Positions 1 through 16,403 are shown, numbered from the stretch's first letter. The stretch is DNA of 64,000 bases from Margaritifera margaritifera (GCA_029931535.1 JAQPZY010001471.1:372001-436000), one strand, 5' to 3'. Numbers and translations: made by a program. The notes: generated from the letters alone by a model not told the origin.

Positions 1-258
1 GAACTTTAAACTTAAATGTCTAACTTTATATTTAAGTCTAGAGTCCATCTCTTAATAATAAACAGATATGTAATGAAGGGACATATGGAAATTGAAATTG
101 CGCGTGGACGCAAATAAACACGAGACTAAGGAACTATCTATAGAAGACAAACCTACACAAGGGGCAGAACATTTAAAAGATTAAAATTTAGGCTACTTAT
201 GGATTATAACGGAGGAGGAATATACATTTTGCTCGAATGCAAGAAGGCAAATAACTCT

Positions 259-261
<3 letters not shown>

Positions 262-345
<84 letters not shown>
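262..345. repeat. (TA)n microsatellite abutting a splice acceptor
   Basis: About 42 TA units end 14 nt before the first exon in the window, where branch point and pyrimidine tract normally lie. ORFs translating as IYIYIY are artefacts. Confidence 0.97.
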
Positions 346-347
<2 letters not shown>

Positions 348-359
348 CTTCTTTTGTAG

Positions 360-5257
<4,898 letters not shown>

Positions 5258-5309
5258 CCTTAACGTTAATCAAAAACCTCATGGGTGATTCTTATGTGGT
5301 GATTCGGAG

Positions 5310-5315
5310 AATAAA
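5310..5315 (+). terminator. Polyadenylation signal AATAAA
   Basis: A canonical AATAAA lies 53 nt after the stop codon and is followed by a T/GT-rich stretch (GCTTTGTTCATTTTT). This fits the 3' end of the five-exon gene, with a short 3' UTR of about 80-90 nt. Confidence 0.6.
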
Positions 5316-5339
5316 GCTTTGTTCATTTTTGGGGTGACT

Positions 5340-5905
5340 TTACAACTTTTATTTTTATTCCTCCATCAGGAGATTTATAGCAGAACATATACATCGAAAA
5401 TATGACGAAACGTAACGTTATATCAAAATGGTAGTAGCATAGACACAAGGTTACACTACAGACACACAAACAATAAGACAACGGATATATTAACCTTTAT
5501 ATGGTCCTTGACAATGGAAACATGTGTATGATCTAAAGTTCGACTTCATCACCGAAAGTTGTGCAATATATCGTATCAGTTTTAAATCCCTAGCAGATTT
5601 TGTCATGTGGTAAATGAACGCAGGTTCAATTTATTGCTTTGTGTGTGTTTAAATCGATTGAATCATGATCTCAGTTTATCCTGTTTTGCCACGAAGATGT
5701 TTCAGTATTAAGAATGTCTCTGTATAATATTTGTTTACACTGAGCTTGGGACAAACCCCGACTGGCTAGAACTGCTTTCATCAAATAACACAAAGATGTG
5801 TCTTAGCAATATTTGTCTTGAAATGACATCATAATTTAGTGTGAATAAGTTATTGAGAGATAACAAATTTCTTCTGTCAATTTCTGCAGTGATTTGTATG
5901 AGTCT
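5340..5905. other. Intergenic sequence, nothing recognised
   Basis: Unique-looking AT-rich DNA follows the gene's 3' end. There is no ORF of coding character and no repeat before the 40-bp array. Confidence 0.6.
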
Positions 5906-5909
5906 TACT

Positions 5910-6187
5910 ATCGACTCACACATCCCTGATTGTACAATTATCGTAAATTATCGATTCACACATGTCTGATTTTACAATTATCGTATATTATCGATTCACA
6001 CATGTCTGATCGTACACTTATCGTAAATTATCGATTCACACATATATGATTGTACAATTATCGTTAATTATCGATTCACACATGTCTGATTGTACAATTA
6101 TCGTTAATTATCGATTCACACATCTCTGATTGTACAATTATCGTTAATTATCGATTCACACATGTCTGATCGTACAATTATCGTAAA
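5910..6187. repeat. 40-bp minisatellite (~7 copies)
   Basis: The unit runs CGATTCACACATGTCTGATT then GTACAATTATCGTAAATTAT, with single-base variants. The period is exactly 40 bp, so the copies are phase-locked. Confidence 0.92.
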
Positions 6188-6189
6188 AC

Positions 6190-6817
6190 CTTGAACTTTC
6201 TTTACAATATAATGCTGAAGTTTATTAAGCTCATCATGCTCCTGCTGGAAGAGATTATTCCATACTTCATATCAATAGGTTAGTGTAGGTATGAATGATT
6301 TTATACAAAGTTTTACGGATGCGATTGGATGGAGTCCATAGAATGAATTCCTTTGCTTAGGCGTTTTTTGGTATGTGATTTGGCAACTTACAGTTGAAAC
6401 CACGATAAACGAATTAGAAAGCCAGGGCCCAACACACATAACTCAATACAATTGTCGAAAGTATACTCTTCATGAATTCGAGAAAATACATGTTTCAAAA
6501 TGCCGACCGTTGGAATAATTAACTAGCCATTCTCTTATAATTAACTACACGGACTCGTTCGAAAAATTAAAATCATCGCTATGTGTGGAATGTATTATTA
6601 ACGCATATGAAGCCTGCATTTATCGTCCGAATGCTTAAGGAAACGACAATTAAGTCAATTAAGTTCATGTTTTGATAATTGAACATCAGTATCTCAACAG
6701 TTAATTGGTTCCTATATCCGGGCATTTGTATATTTGTCTTTGCGCGAGATCAGGTTCACAAGACATAAGTAATTATGCGAAGTTAATATGGCCTTCACCT
6801 ATAAATTTTAATTACAG
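6190..6817. other. Intergenic sequence, nothing recognised
   Basis: AT-rich DNA without repeat structure or coding signal. Confidence 0.55.
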
Positions 6818-6944
6818 GAGCTTTGACGTTAGATAGTGCCTGCATTTTTTCATGCCTGGTTCGTACATTGTATACAGTAAAGACAAGGGACAGTGGCCAT
6901 CTTTACTTCCTTACTACAGAACCACACTACACCATCGCCGCTAA
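6818..6944 (+). pseudogene. Possible decayed paralogous exon of the glycoside-hydrolase-like gene
   Basis: The segment has an acceptor-like ATTACAG and donor-like GTAAGC at its ends. Read in two frames it parallels the 4482-4633 exon: GSYIVYSKDKG resembles GDYLVLDGYDKVKG, then after a shift HLYFLTTEPHYTIAAK resembles ILYIRVTDHYG and YHTIDAK. The donor does not fall at the same residue, and no paralogues of the other exons were found. A chance match or a partial tandem duplication are both possible. Confidence 0.3.
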
Positions 6945-7122
6945 GTAAGCGCATCTGCTATATATCGATTTATATACAATTTGGGATATTATCCCTACGC
7001 TGACCAGCTCAGCGGACACGTCTGTATATTAAGAGTAACAAAATAGTTCCAAACACTTGGCCCCTTTACTTTATTTATTTTCATGACTTGCTAAGGTTAG
7101 TCTAATATAAGTCTTGATTCCA

Positions 7123-7128
<6 letters not shown>

Positions 7129-7157
<29 letters not shown>
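7129..7157. repeat. (GA)n microsatellite
   Basis: About 14 GA units just upstream of a two-copy 170-bp duplication. Confidence 0.93.
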
Positions 7158-7160
<3 letters not shown>

Positions 7161-7161
<1 letters not shown>

Positions 7162-7470
7162 ATGTTCTGCATGTTTTATTCTATGCGAGCTCGCCACAGT
7201 ACATACATCAGCACCTTTATTTAGTGTTAATATCTACCACGCTACTGTTGCATAAATGCCCGCAATTTCATTAATCTGTGGATTTTTATTTTACGAGAGA
7301 AAGGCGAGTTGTGATTAGTTCGTAATGATATATGTTTTCCACGTTTAATACTCGGCGAACTCTCCAAAGTACACATGCCAACATCTTTATTTAGCATTTA
7401 TATGTACCGCAGGCTTTTGTTACATATATGACTGCAATTTCATTCATCTATCGATTCTTTAATTCACGAT
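7161..7470. repeat. Two diverged tandem copies, period 170 bp
   Basis: Matching pairs occur 170 bp apart: CCACAGTAC near 7194 with CCAAAGTAC near 7364, ATCTTTATTTAGCAT with its counterpart, and GCAATTTCATTAATCT near 7261 with GCAATTTCATTCATCT near 7431. Overall similarity is moderate. Confidence 0.65.
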
Positions 7471-8263
7471 GCACTGACAAAGTCTGTCACTTCCATCTTG
7501 TAGCCAATGTCACGATCAGTCACGCATTTTTTTCGCACAGACATGATAACATGAATGCTTCCTACTTAGAGCAAGTTTGGACAAATAGAAAATACATATT
7601 TAACTTATTATCAATCACATTTTTAATCATAATATTTGTAAGGATACTGGATTCGCCGACTTTCAAGTCCTAACCTATCCACTGACAGAGAGCGAGCAGG
7701 AGGCCCTTAAACATAAAATTTTTCCAGCCACAGGGTGGATTTTAAAGATAATTTTACATATCATGGTGGCTTGAAACTGCATAGAAACTGTGAGCATTGC
7801 CGTCAGTTAATGTTGTTTGTCGGAATATAAAATGCAGCTAGTACGCAAGGATGGCATTAAAGGCGCATAAATGACCGAGTTTGCAGGTTTTAATTGAAAA
7901 CTCGGGCAATAAGTCTTAAATCAATGTGTAGCTTCCCTTAGGATGGATTAAGATTTTGCTATGGTTTCTTGTAGAACCGTGATTGTCCTTAAAATAGAGC
8001 AAAACAAACGGCACACTTCCTTTTTCAATAATTGTGTCAGCAGGACTAGAAATACACGTTTTAGGTTTGGCGCTTCTGTGTGATTTCATTTGGTGGTAAT
8101 ACCATCTTTCTGTGCCGCCGGATGGAAAACAATGGAATGTCATAACAGTAATTATCTGTGGAAATGTGAATAAACCTTCGGCAGAAAATTAACAAGGTTG
8201 TAAAAAATCTCCCCATGGAATATACAACAATTTCTATTATGCGTCCCGAGTTATTGAATAAGG

Positions 8264-8264
<1 letters not shown>
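7471..8264. other. Intergenic sequence, nothing recognised
   Basis: No coding signal or repeat seen. Small ORFs on either strand look random. Confidence 0.55.

Positions 8265-8352
<88 letters not shown>
8265..8352. repeat. (TA)n microsatellite
   Basis: About 44 uninterrupted TA units. Confidence 0.97.
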
Positions 8353-8355
<3 letters not shown>

Positions 8356-8756
8356 AACACCAAAGTGCCCCCTTTTTATCGTATCACCGCTAGCTAGATT
8401 GAAAATATTCTTAGAGAACTTCGAAAGTACAATAAAACTTTCGAAAAGAGCCCCTTTTGCAAAATTAGATATTGTCTACACCAATTTAACATTTATGTTC
8501 CTGCCAGTTAATTGACCATTCGGAGGAGGGGGGGAGGTGAATGCTCCCAAGCTGTTTAGCATTGCTTTTTCTTTAACTGGACGTTTTTCTCTGGAAAAAT
8601 ATCATTAGGATTGACAGAGGACTTTTAAGTATGTTGTAAAAAATGTCATGAAAATTGGACGAGAGATGTTAAAGTGACATAGTACGAGCCGCATAGTTGG
8701 CTCACGAGGCTTTTAACGACCGCTTGACTGACCCATCACTCTTCGATTGCAGCTTT

Positions 8757-8800
8757 CCAATTCACTGACTATAAAAAGAAAACTGCACGCCTTCTCCGAG
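8757..8800 (+). promoter_or_regulatory. CCAAT/TATA promoter of a virus-like remnant
   Basis: CCAAT at 8757-8761 is followed 9 nt later by TATAAAAAG at 8770-8778, predicting transcription start near 8800. Two broken ORFs on the same strand follow, the first ATG being at 8850. A compact TATA promoter directly upstream of closely packed reading frames is unlike anything else in the window. Confidence 0.5.
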
Positions 8801-8849
8801 TTCATCCCTCCAAGAACTACAAAAATAAAAACAACTTCAACAACAGTAA

Positions 8850-9065
8850 ATGTAGTGTGGAGAACGTGTTCCTAAAAATCAAATCGTCTTTTTCTGTTTG
8901 ATCTTCGTAGTGTACTGTGTCATTGGAGCATCTATTGGAAACTTGAGTTTGCAACAAGGAGATAAGCAGTTTTGGACCATTTTACTGTTAAGTTGTATTG
9001 GCTGTCTTCCCAATCCCTCGTTGAAATACACCAACAGCAGTAAAACGACAACGGTAACCACATGA
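8850..9065 (+). pseudogene. Small membrane-protein-like ORF with a stop at codon 2
   Basis: ATG at 8850 is followed at once by TAG (8853-8855), after which the frame is open for 69 codons to TGA at 9063-9065. It encodes an N-terminal hydrophobic segment (QIVFFCLIFVVYCVIGASIG), a short polar stretch, a second hydrophobic segment (FWTILLLSCIGCLPNPSL) and a Ser/Thr-rich tail. It starts 50 nt after the predicted transcription start and ends 106 nt before the next reading frame. I do not recognise the family. The opposite strand also has an open frame (8879-9121) with a hydrophobic run, so strand choice rests on promoter and neighbour. Confidence 0.4.
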
Positions 9066-9171
9066 ACGCCAGTCACAACCCATCCAGTCATAGCAACCCC
9101 TTGGAATCGTTGGAAAGTCATTCTTCTTCTTTGACATCGTGTGACTCTTCCGAGACGAGAACGATCGAACT

Positions 9172-10027
9172 ATGAATAAGCAATTTTATTTGACTTTACC
9201 TAGTGACAGTTCTATGGTCGTGCTTCAAACAACATGTTGTGTTGTTTCACGACAAAACTTATCTCAAGCCATATAATTGGATCATGAAGTTCATTGCGAA
9301 GTGGCTTTTCGTAGAATTCATTCGTCCCACTCATATATTGAATATCAGCCGGAAACAAAGACAATTCTTGGTAAAACTACTCAACGAACAAGTACAAAAC
9401 GCTTGGAAAAAAGGATCCTGGATATTACGAAAAATAAATAAATAAAAAAATAAAAAAATAAAAAAACAGCAGCGCCAGCAACCCCCGATTGAATGTGTAT
9501 GACATGAGAATTCCTGTGGGATTGTTTTAATGCTGAACATCTCTTCGATACGATTTCAGCTATTTTCCACGAATATTTTGGCGAAGCACTCGACAAAACC
9601 AACAAACGTGTTCTGATCGAGTACCATCTACCTTTTCATTGGCTCAAATTGGATTTTTCCGACAGTAAAACGCTGTCCATTACATTTTCTCCCAGTTTGT
9701 TTGCTTTTCTTGGTGGAAACACAGAGACATCAGCGACAACAACCGATTCTTCAATTATTTTCGATGCCATATCGAACTGAAGAAGGACACAATTTGATGT
9801 TTGTGTCCTCCGATGTCGTCGAGTACAACGTGGCGAGAAAGACTGCTGCTTCGTTGTTGAGAGTCATTCCTATCAGAGTGGATTCTGCCACTTTCAACAG
9901 CAATGACCAAGTAGGAGGAAACACGTATCACGTTCATCAAGAATGTGTGCATCCTCATTATCTTCCTGTCAGTAAACTGTACTTTGACAATCCTCCATAT
10001 TCATTGTTTTTCTTTGTTCATGATTGA
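9172..10027 (+). pseudogene. Broken jelly-roll-like protein of a virus-like (Polinton/Maverick-type) element
   Basis: The frame from ATG 9172 begins MNKQFYLTLPSDSSM, an N-terminal signature I associate with a protein family repeated in aquatic invertebrate genomes and in virus-like DNA elements. Breaks: TAA at 9274-9276, an A-rich AATAAA-type insertion at 9430-9466 with further stops up to about 9507, then the same frame resumes (EFLWDCFNAEHLFD). It continues through strand-like segments (LSITFSPSLFAFLGG) to TGA at 9778-9780. A +1 frameshift near 9764-9780 leads into the last part (FVSSDVV, LLRVIPIR, HPHYLPVSKLYFDN), ending TGA 10025-10027. The F[VI]x(2)DVV...LLRV...PHYxPV order supports the same family. 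A capsid (penton-like) role is an inference; this copy cannot be functional as it stands. Confidence 0.5.
9430..9466. repeat. A-rich (AAAT)n-type tract inside the pseudogene
   Basis: An AATAAATAAATAAAAAAATA-type run interrupts the reading frame. It looks like local slippage or a short poly-A-like insertion. Confidence 0.7.
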
Positions 10028-10359
10028 TTGCGTACGGCTTATTTATAAAAGAAAAATGTGTTGGGTTCTTGTGATTGTTTTTTTATAATTATTTTTACTT
10101 GTTCCTTCATTTCTCTCTAAGGAAGTGCGCGCTTTAGCATGCTTTGCTGAGTAGAACGATTAGGCATTGAGTTCATGATTTCAAGAAACTAATAATTAAA
10201 ATACTTTTACAACGTTTTTATTATAAGGTTGTATGTTTGAATCTGATAGTGTAAGTATAAGCGTGCTATCCTTCAAACATTTTCTTGAAGTTAACTTGCT
10301 CGCAGGTTATATACGAAAATAATCCTAGGATGCTACAGTGTAACCTTTCACTAATAACT

Positions 10360-10364
<5 letters not shown>
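10028..10364. other. Sequence after the virus-like remnant, nothing recognised
   Basis: AT-rich; no terminal inverted repeat or further reading frame of the remnant could be identified. Confidence 0.45.

Positions 10365-10430
<66 letters not shown>
10365..10430. repeat. (TC)n microsatellite
   Basis: About 33 TC units. Confidence 0.97.
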
Positions 10431-10431
<1 letters not shown>

Positions 10432-10679
10432 AATGAGTTTTAAGGACACGATCATTTTTTGTTTGCAAATTGTATTCTTGGCAAGTACAAACACTCCGGT
10501 ACATTTGTAACAAAGTGAAGAACCAACAAGTTTTGCTCTCTTGATCAAGTCCTGACACAGAATAATGTATGTTGTTTGCTGTTTTCAACCTCAGAGAATG
10601 GAATTCGCGTAAAGTACGCCAAATTCTATATATGTTAGTGTAACAATATCTCGCTTTCTTTCTTCATCATTTTGCTCTC

Positions 10680-11000
10680 TCGATTACGTGTATGTGTTTG
10701 TTTGTCATTAGTATGTGTGAGTGACCCTCATCTATCCTCTTTCCCTGCTCTATTTGTTTGTATATATGTAGCGTTGGATTGTAAAGGTGTGTGTTTGTTT
10801 GTACATAAGTAGGCGTGGGTGACCCTCAACTATCCCCATTCCCTCCTCTGTTTTCTTGTTAAGGGTGGGAGTTGGATGGTAATTATGTACATTAGCGACC
10901 ATCACATAATTCCCTTTCCTTCTTTCGTTTTGTGTTTGCATAATTGGGTGTTGGATAGTTAAGGTGGGTGATGGATGACAGTGGAGTGTTAATCCTCATC
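10680..11000. repeat. Degenerate ~100-bp tandem repeat
   Basis: Phrases such as GTGACCCTCATCTATCC, TTCCCTCCTCTGTTT and GGTGGGAGTTGGATGG recur about every 100 bp with heavy divergence. Related phrases reappear at 11813-11890. Confidence 0.5.
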
Positions 11001-11229
11001 ACTCTAAAATCAGTTACCATGACCATTGTTAACCCTAATTACCCTTTTTAGGACAACCGAGGTTTCTAAAAATAGAAATACTACTTAATATTACCAACTT
11101 AAAAAAAAGAATTTTGTATTTTGTTAATGTTTAATTCCTGTTTTAAAATTTATTTTTGAAAAAAAATATAGATAAAAAAAGTGTCGTTTTCAAAATTTTC
11201 TTTTCACATTTTTTTAAACTTTTGTAGAT

Positions 11230-11640
11230 TTTTACAATATTTCCAGATTGTTTTTTTATTTCATTATTTTAGTACTACTTTTAGTACGGACATATTTTAA
11301 AAATCTTTCCGGATTTGTATGTCTCTTCTAAATTCCGTATCTTTTTCGGAATTCTATTACCGTTACTTTTGGTCACGACATTTAATCTGTTGTTGTTTTT
11401 TTCCCCGCTAAGTTTCTTGGCTGTTTTGTAATTTTAGTACTACTTTTGGCCTAAGTCAACATTCTTACTTTTTTCCGGATTTTTTTTTTCAGTCGCAGCT
11501 GATGTCGGTGACAATTTCGGAATTTTAGTATTATTTGTAGTGTCAATCATTTTAATCTAATGTTCCGAGTTTTTCGTAGTCTATGCTAAATTCCGTGACA
11601 GTTTCCTAAATTTATCATTACTTTTAGTCACAGCCATTAC
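11230..11640. repeat. Degenerate ~85-bp tandem repeat (about 5 copies)
   Basis: ATTTTAGTACTACTTTTAGT-like phrases recur near 11267, 11345, 11435, 11521 and 11610, each followed by TTCCGGATTT- or TTTTCCG-like text. Confidence 0.55.
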
Positions 11641-11904
11641 TCGATTATTATGAGTTGACGCCCCTGATTACAGCTATTTATAACATCAGTAAAATACATG
11701 CAAATGGTCCGACACCTCCAACATAATATCAGGGATAGGTAATGCTTTATATATAAATTTCGGATAGATGCATGTAATCACTAGGCATCATTCTGTCCTT
11801 GGGAATTCCCTTTCTCTGTTTGGTTTGTAAATGGGCGAATATTGGATGATTATAGTTAGTTCTCGTTACTTGCCCCCTTACTTTACATTCTACCATTACG
11901 CCTC

Positions 11905-12060
11905 TGTGAGAAGGTGTGGGTGCTGCTCAGTAAGACGGTGTGTTGGTCAGTAAGTGTGGGTGTTGGTCAGTAAGACAGCGTGTCGATTAGTAGGTGTGGG
12001 TGTTAGTCGGTAAGGCGATGTGTCAGTTAGTAAATGTGAGTGTTGGCCAGTAGGTGTCAG
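11905..12060. repeat. Degenerate GTGTGGGTGTTGGTCAGTAA repeat
   Basis: Four or five imperfect copies of a G/T-rich unit, alternating with AAGACGGTGTGT-like segments. Confidence 0.7.
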
Positions 12061-12289
12061 TGCTTTTCACATTACCTTTCACCTTGTCCCCAGACCGTCC
12101 CACCCTGTTGAGCCTATGGATATTTTTCACATACCATTCTCCTTCAGGCCTGAGGGTCATAGTAATGTTAAACCTATAGATTAGTATTCAATTTCCCTTG
12201 TCAGCACAGGGTCACACTTTCAAGATGGGGACTATAATGTTAAATACCCAATGAAGCCAGAGGGTAATGTTTAATTCTCCTATTACTAC

Positions 12290-12726
12290 AGACACTCAGT
12301 GACGTCCTGTGCATCGTATACGTCTAAGACTGAATAAACACCTCGCGAGGTCATGTGCACTGTATGCGTGTAAGACTGTATGGACACTCCGCGATGTCCT
12401 GTGAGTTGTATGTGTCTAAGACTAAATGGACACTGCGGTATGTCCTCCTTTATATTGTATCCAAGTCTGAATGGACACTCCACGATTTACTGTGTATAGT
12501 ATGTGTCTAAGTCTGAATGGACACTCCACGAGGCATGTGTATTGTATCTAAGTCTGAATGGACACTCCGCGTGGTCTTGTGCATTGTATGAGTCTAAGAC
12601 TGAATGGACACGCCGCGAGGTCCTGTGCATTATATGTGTGTAAGACTGAATGGACAGTCAGCGAAGTCCTGTGCATTGCATGTGTCTAAGTCTGAATAGA
12701 CACTCCGCAAGGTCCTACGCATTGTA
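12290..12726. repeat. ~46-bp minisatellite (about 9-10 copies)
   Basis: The unit contains GTCCTGTGCATTGTATGTGT, CTAAGACTGAATGGACACTC and CGCGAG, with point changes and short deletions. It lies immediately 3' (minus strand) of the L1-type ORF1 remnant. Confidence 0.88.
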
Positions 12727-12959
12727 TGTGTTTTGCGGTGACTGGGTCGGGATGATTATCTGTGGGGTTGATAGTTGTCGCTGATGAGATACCATCTGCA
12801 GGCTGCGTACTTGTAATTATCGCTCGTGAGGCTCCGGCTGGGGTGTTCTTAGCATTGGTCGCACCTGGTTTGTTCACATTTGGTGCACATTTGATTGCGA
12901 CAAGGGCAAATTAGGTCAATTCAGTTTCTATCCAAAAGTGACTTATCTCCGTATAAAAC

Positions 12960-13967
12960 ACTTTTAATTTGTTTTGCCCTTAAACGGTGTCTAGGGTAGT
13001 ATCATTATCACAGTTGTCCAAATTTGGACCGTCCGAGTTGACTGAGTGCAGATTATTTCTAGAACATACTTGTTCAGTGATGGTACGACTGTCTAGATTA
13101 CCTTTCGCTGGCCAATCGAGATCTGACACATTTACATCAAGCCTGCTGCGCTTAAAAAAATTTTTCCACTCTGGAACTACAATTTTTAATACACATCCAT
13201 CAGCCTTGAGCTTGCCGGATATTTGCTGATGATTTTAGATTTCGGATATTTTTCTGTCGGGGTTTTAGTCTCAGCTAGAAGTGGTTTGCGCTCGTCGATA
13301 ATCGCCTTCAGGTAGTCCTGGTTGACGCCAAAATTGGTATCTTTGAGCTTAAAAGTGCTGGAAAGTATAAGCTGAACATCCTGATAATCGCGAAAAGCAG
13401 CGATTAAAGGTCTGTGGTTTATTTGAACTAGCCGGTTAGAACTTGATCAATATGAAGCCTACCAAAACTATGCACCCTTTGAATGCAAATAGCGCGGGGG
13501 TCTAGTTTGAACTTGTCAAGCAAGAATGAAGAAATCACAGAAATGCAGTCCTTGTTGCTGACAAGCTCTGGTATAGCCCAGAATATGATGTTATTGTGAC
13601 ATTGACGAGACTCACTACCCATTGACTTATATGCGAGAGTGTCAATACATTTTTATGTTTACATTCGTGAACTCAAAAATTGCACGAACTGCCTGCTATG
13701 TATTCAAAAATTCTTTCGTTTGTTGTTCGCGGGTCTTGTACACATGCAAATGAACTCTAATTTGTCATCCACACTCACTTTTAAATTGTTCAAGAATTTT
13801 TTATTATTATGGATTTTCAAAATTACTTGCCCGCTAGTGGAGTTTGTGGAAGTACTCTTCCGTTTATGTCTTGGACGCCCTTTGTGTACGCGCGGAGCTT
13901 GCGAAGCTTAACATTGCCCGCTTTTCCCAACAACATCCCACGCTTTAGAATCAGCTTCATCGGTCAT
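12960..13967 (-). pseudogene. L1-type non-LTR retrotransposon ORF1 remnant
   Basis: On the minus strand an ATG at 13967 starts MTDEADSKAWDVVGKSG. Later, in shifting frames, come NNIIFWAIPE, KLDPRAICIQRVHSFGR, HRPLIAAFRDYQDVQLILSS, TNFGVNQDYLKAIIDERK and GCVLKIVVPEWKNFF. The order RRM-like core, 'ICIQRxHxxGR', 'RPLIxxFxxYxD', 'xxGVxxDYxxxI' matches L1 ORF1p (Transposase_22-like) RNA-binding chaperones. Several stops and frameshifts break it. No matching ORF2 is adjacent: downstream on the minus strand is a minisatellite. Confidence 0.7.
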
Positions 13968-14585
13968 TTTCGACGATGTATATACACACACACACACATC
14001 ACTATAAATATATTAGTATACCATGGAAACAATAAGTTAGAAAGATAGAAAGAATGATAATAGGCTCAGGCTTCGCAATGCAACTTACCACCACCATGGT
14101 ATGATGTTATCAATCAGTAATATTCCTAGAAACACACGTACCTGTCCAAACTTGAAATCGACCTCGTTTTCCAGTTCACAATATACATTTCTTATCGTTT
14201 TTTACATGTATATACCGACACTTACATGTATATACCGACACTTTTTGTTCTCTAATTTGCGTGCTCTGCATAATACTAGGAATGAAAGCTCAGAAAACAA
14301 CGTTCTTAACTTTGAGTCTAAAGAATTATTAATAGTACATAAAACCGCCCAAATAAAAAAAAATACATAAGTATAGAATGGGTTTTGTGTGGCATTACAT
14401 TTTGGAAGCCTAGGGTTATGGATATAGGCCTTAATGGAAAATTATTTCCAACTTACAAATGCATATCTTTCAATCTGTATTTGAAAGCAGCATTTTGCGT
14501 TACTATTTGCGAACATGTTCACGTCATTAGATTATAACTCAAATGGAGTCATCAGCGTGAATGTTATTGTTATCTAAAACAAGTC
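13968..14585. other. Spacer between two LINE remnants
   Basis: Contains a short (CA)n at 13984-13998 and a two-copy 21-bp repeat (ACATGTATATACCGACACTT) at 14203-14243. No coding signal. Confidence 0.55.
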
Positions 14586-14589
14586 ATTC

Positions 14590-15660
14590 CTGTTATACAT
14601 GTTATACATGTTGCCACACCCCTGTTTCAGAGTGAATAAACAAATTGAACCCCATAATTATTCTTCCGGTCTCAATCATTGTAGTTCTTGAAATTAGTTA
14701 CAGTGGCAGATGAAACGACCTTTGCTGGTAGCTTGTTACGCTCATTCATAACTCTTTGGATGAAAAAGTTTTTCGAATCTCAAGTCGGGAAGCAACTTTG
14801 TTTTCAATTTGAAAGAATGTGCAGTGGTGAAAGATGTTTTGTCCAGTTGGAACATGTCGTCATGCTTAATACCTTCTTTTCCAGTAAGAATCATGAATGT
14901 TTCAATGAAAAGTCTTGTTCGACCAGATCTTGAGTATCTTAGAAGAGATTCTACGATGTTTCATTTCCAGTGTTGCCAAGTTTAACTTTTTAAGCCTATG
15001 TGAGTAATCAATACGTTGTAGCTCAGGTGTAATTTTTGTTGCTCTTCTTGGAACTTGTCTAATGAGTTAAATTTTTTCTTCAAATTTGGGCTCCATGCCT
15101 TAATACGATACTCAAGATCTGGTCGAACAAGACTTTTATACTGCTGCAGTATCACTTTCTTTTCTTTGTACACAAAACACCTTCTGATCATGCCCAATGT
15201 CTGTTGGCCTTCTTCACTGCTTCAATACACTGTTGGCCTTCTTCACTGCTTCAATACACTGTTGGCTCTGATTCAGGTTTCTAGATTGTTTCGCCCATAT
15301 TTCTTTTCGTGATTCACATTAGTCAAGATCTTCATTTTCCATCTGGTACCTGTACTTAGGATTTGAATTTCCAAAATTTACCGTCTTAGATTTGTTTGTC
15401 ACACTCAACGACATTTGCCAACGATTGAACCATTTTCACAAGTTGATGACAGCTTGAAATAATCTATTGTTTTTTTTTTTTGTTTTTTTTCTGTGTAGGA
15501 GTTTATACGCCTTTGTGTATAATCAGAAAATTTACTTAATTGGCTATTTGCAGCTGAGTCAATGTCATTGATGAAAATGAGGAACAACACTGATTCAAGG
15601 ACTGACCCTTGTGGTACGCCACTTCTGACAATTCTGATATTCATATAATTAAGTTTTGTG
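14590..15660 (-). pseudogene. CR1-like LINE reverse-transcriptase C-terminal remnant
   Basis: Minus-strand translation gives, in order: SGVPQGSVL and LFLIFINDID (RT motif 4 region), a decayed stretch, TLGMIRRCFVYKEKKVILQQ, YKSLVRPDLEYRIKAWSP, LKKLNLATLEMKHRR, HSFKLKT and NKLPAKVVSSATVTNFK. This is the order in CR1/L2-like LINE polymerases from the palm domain to the C-terminus. The YADD box has become FSDYTQ, and frameshifts and stops are numerous. A 31-bp direct duplication lies at about 15199-15260. The 5' part is missing (truncation near 15660), typical of LINE insertion. The 3' end has a short ACATGTATA-type repeat near 14597-14612. Confidence 0.85.
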
Positions 15661-15880
15661 TGTTACATGATCTAAACCCAACAAACAAGGCGTATGAATG
15701 TTGTGTTTAAAATAAAATTCATGTATGAAGAACAGCAATTGGAAAGTATTTTCTGGTCTATTAGGACCTCAGCGAAATGGAGATGACTTCATAATACTTC
15801 AAATATATTGATGAACATTCACATTCAATACAGTCCGTATGTATGTATCAATATATAATAATGTTAGTCATATAAGGTGA
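15661..15880. other. Unique sequence upstream of the LINE truncation point
   Basis: No recognisable feature; followed by a (TC)n array. Confidence 0.5.
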
Positions 15881-15891
15881 TCTCTCTCTCC

Positions 15892-15957
<66 letters not shown>
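15881..15957. repeat. (TC)n microsatellite
   Basis: About 38 TC units with one CCTA interruption near 15891. Confidence 0.96.
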
Positions 15958-15960
<3 letters not shown>

Positions 15961-16403
15961 CATTACTACGATTTTGTATGCTTTATTCAAATTATTGGAA
16001 AATATTTAAATACAGAATTTGACACGGGACTGTGAAAAAGGTCAAGTAAAATGAGTGCTTTCACCTTCCCAGAAAGAGGCTTGACCCATATGGTCAATTT
16101 ATGAACACCTCTTGCTATGCAATATAATTCAAAACACATCAAGAATAAAATAAATTCGTTGGAACTCCGTCACCATCAATTTTCTATTTGTCTTACAATC
16201 AAAGTCTGAATTCAAATACGTAATAGGTCGGACAGCCAAAAACATAGTCACGTGAAAAACAACAGCTCATCGTGACGTGTGCACATTTTTACTATCTCGG
16301 ACAAAATAATTTCGTCTAATCAACTGCTGGTGAACATACCATTTTAGGTCTGCATCTACCGGCTAGCAGCTAATCTTTCGTTGGAACCCGGCCTAAATTG
16401 GCA

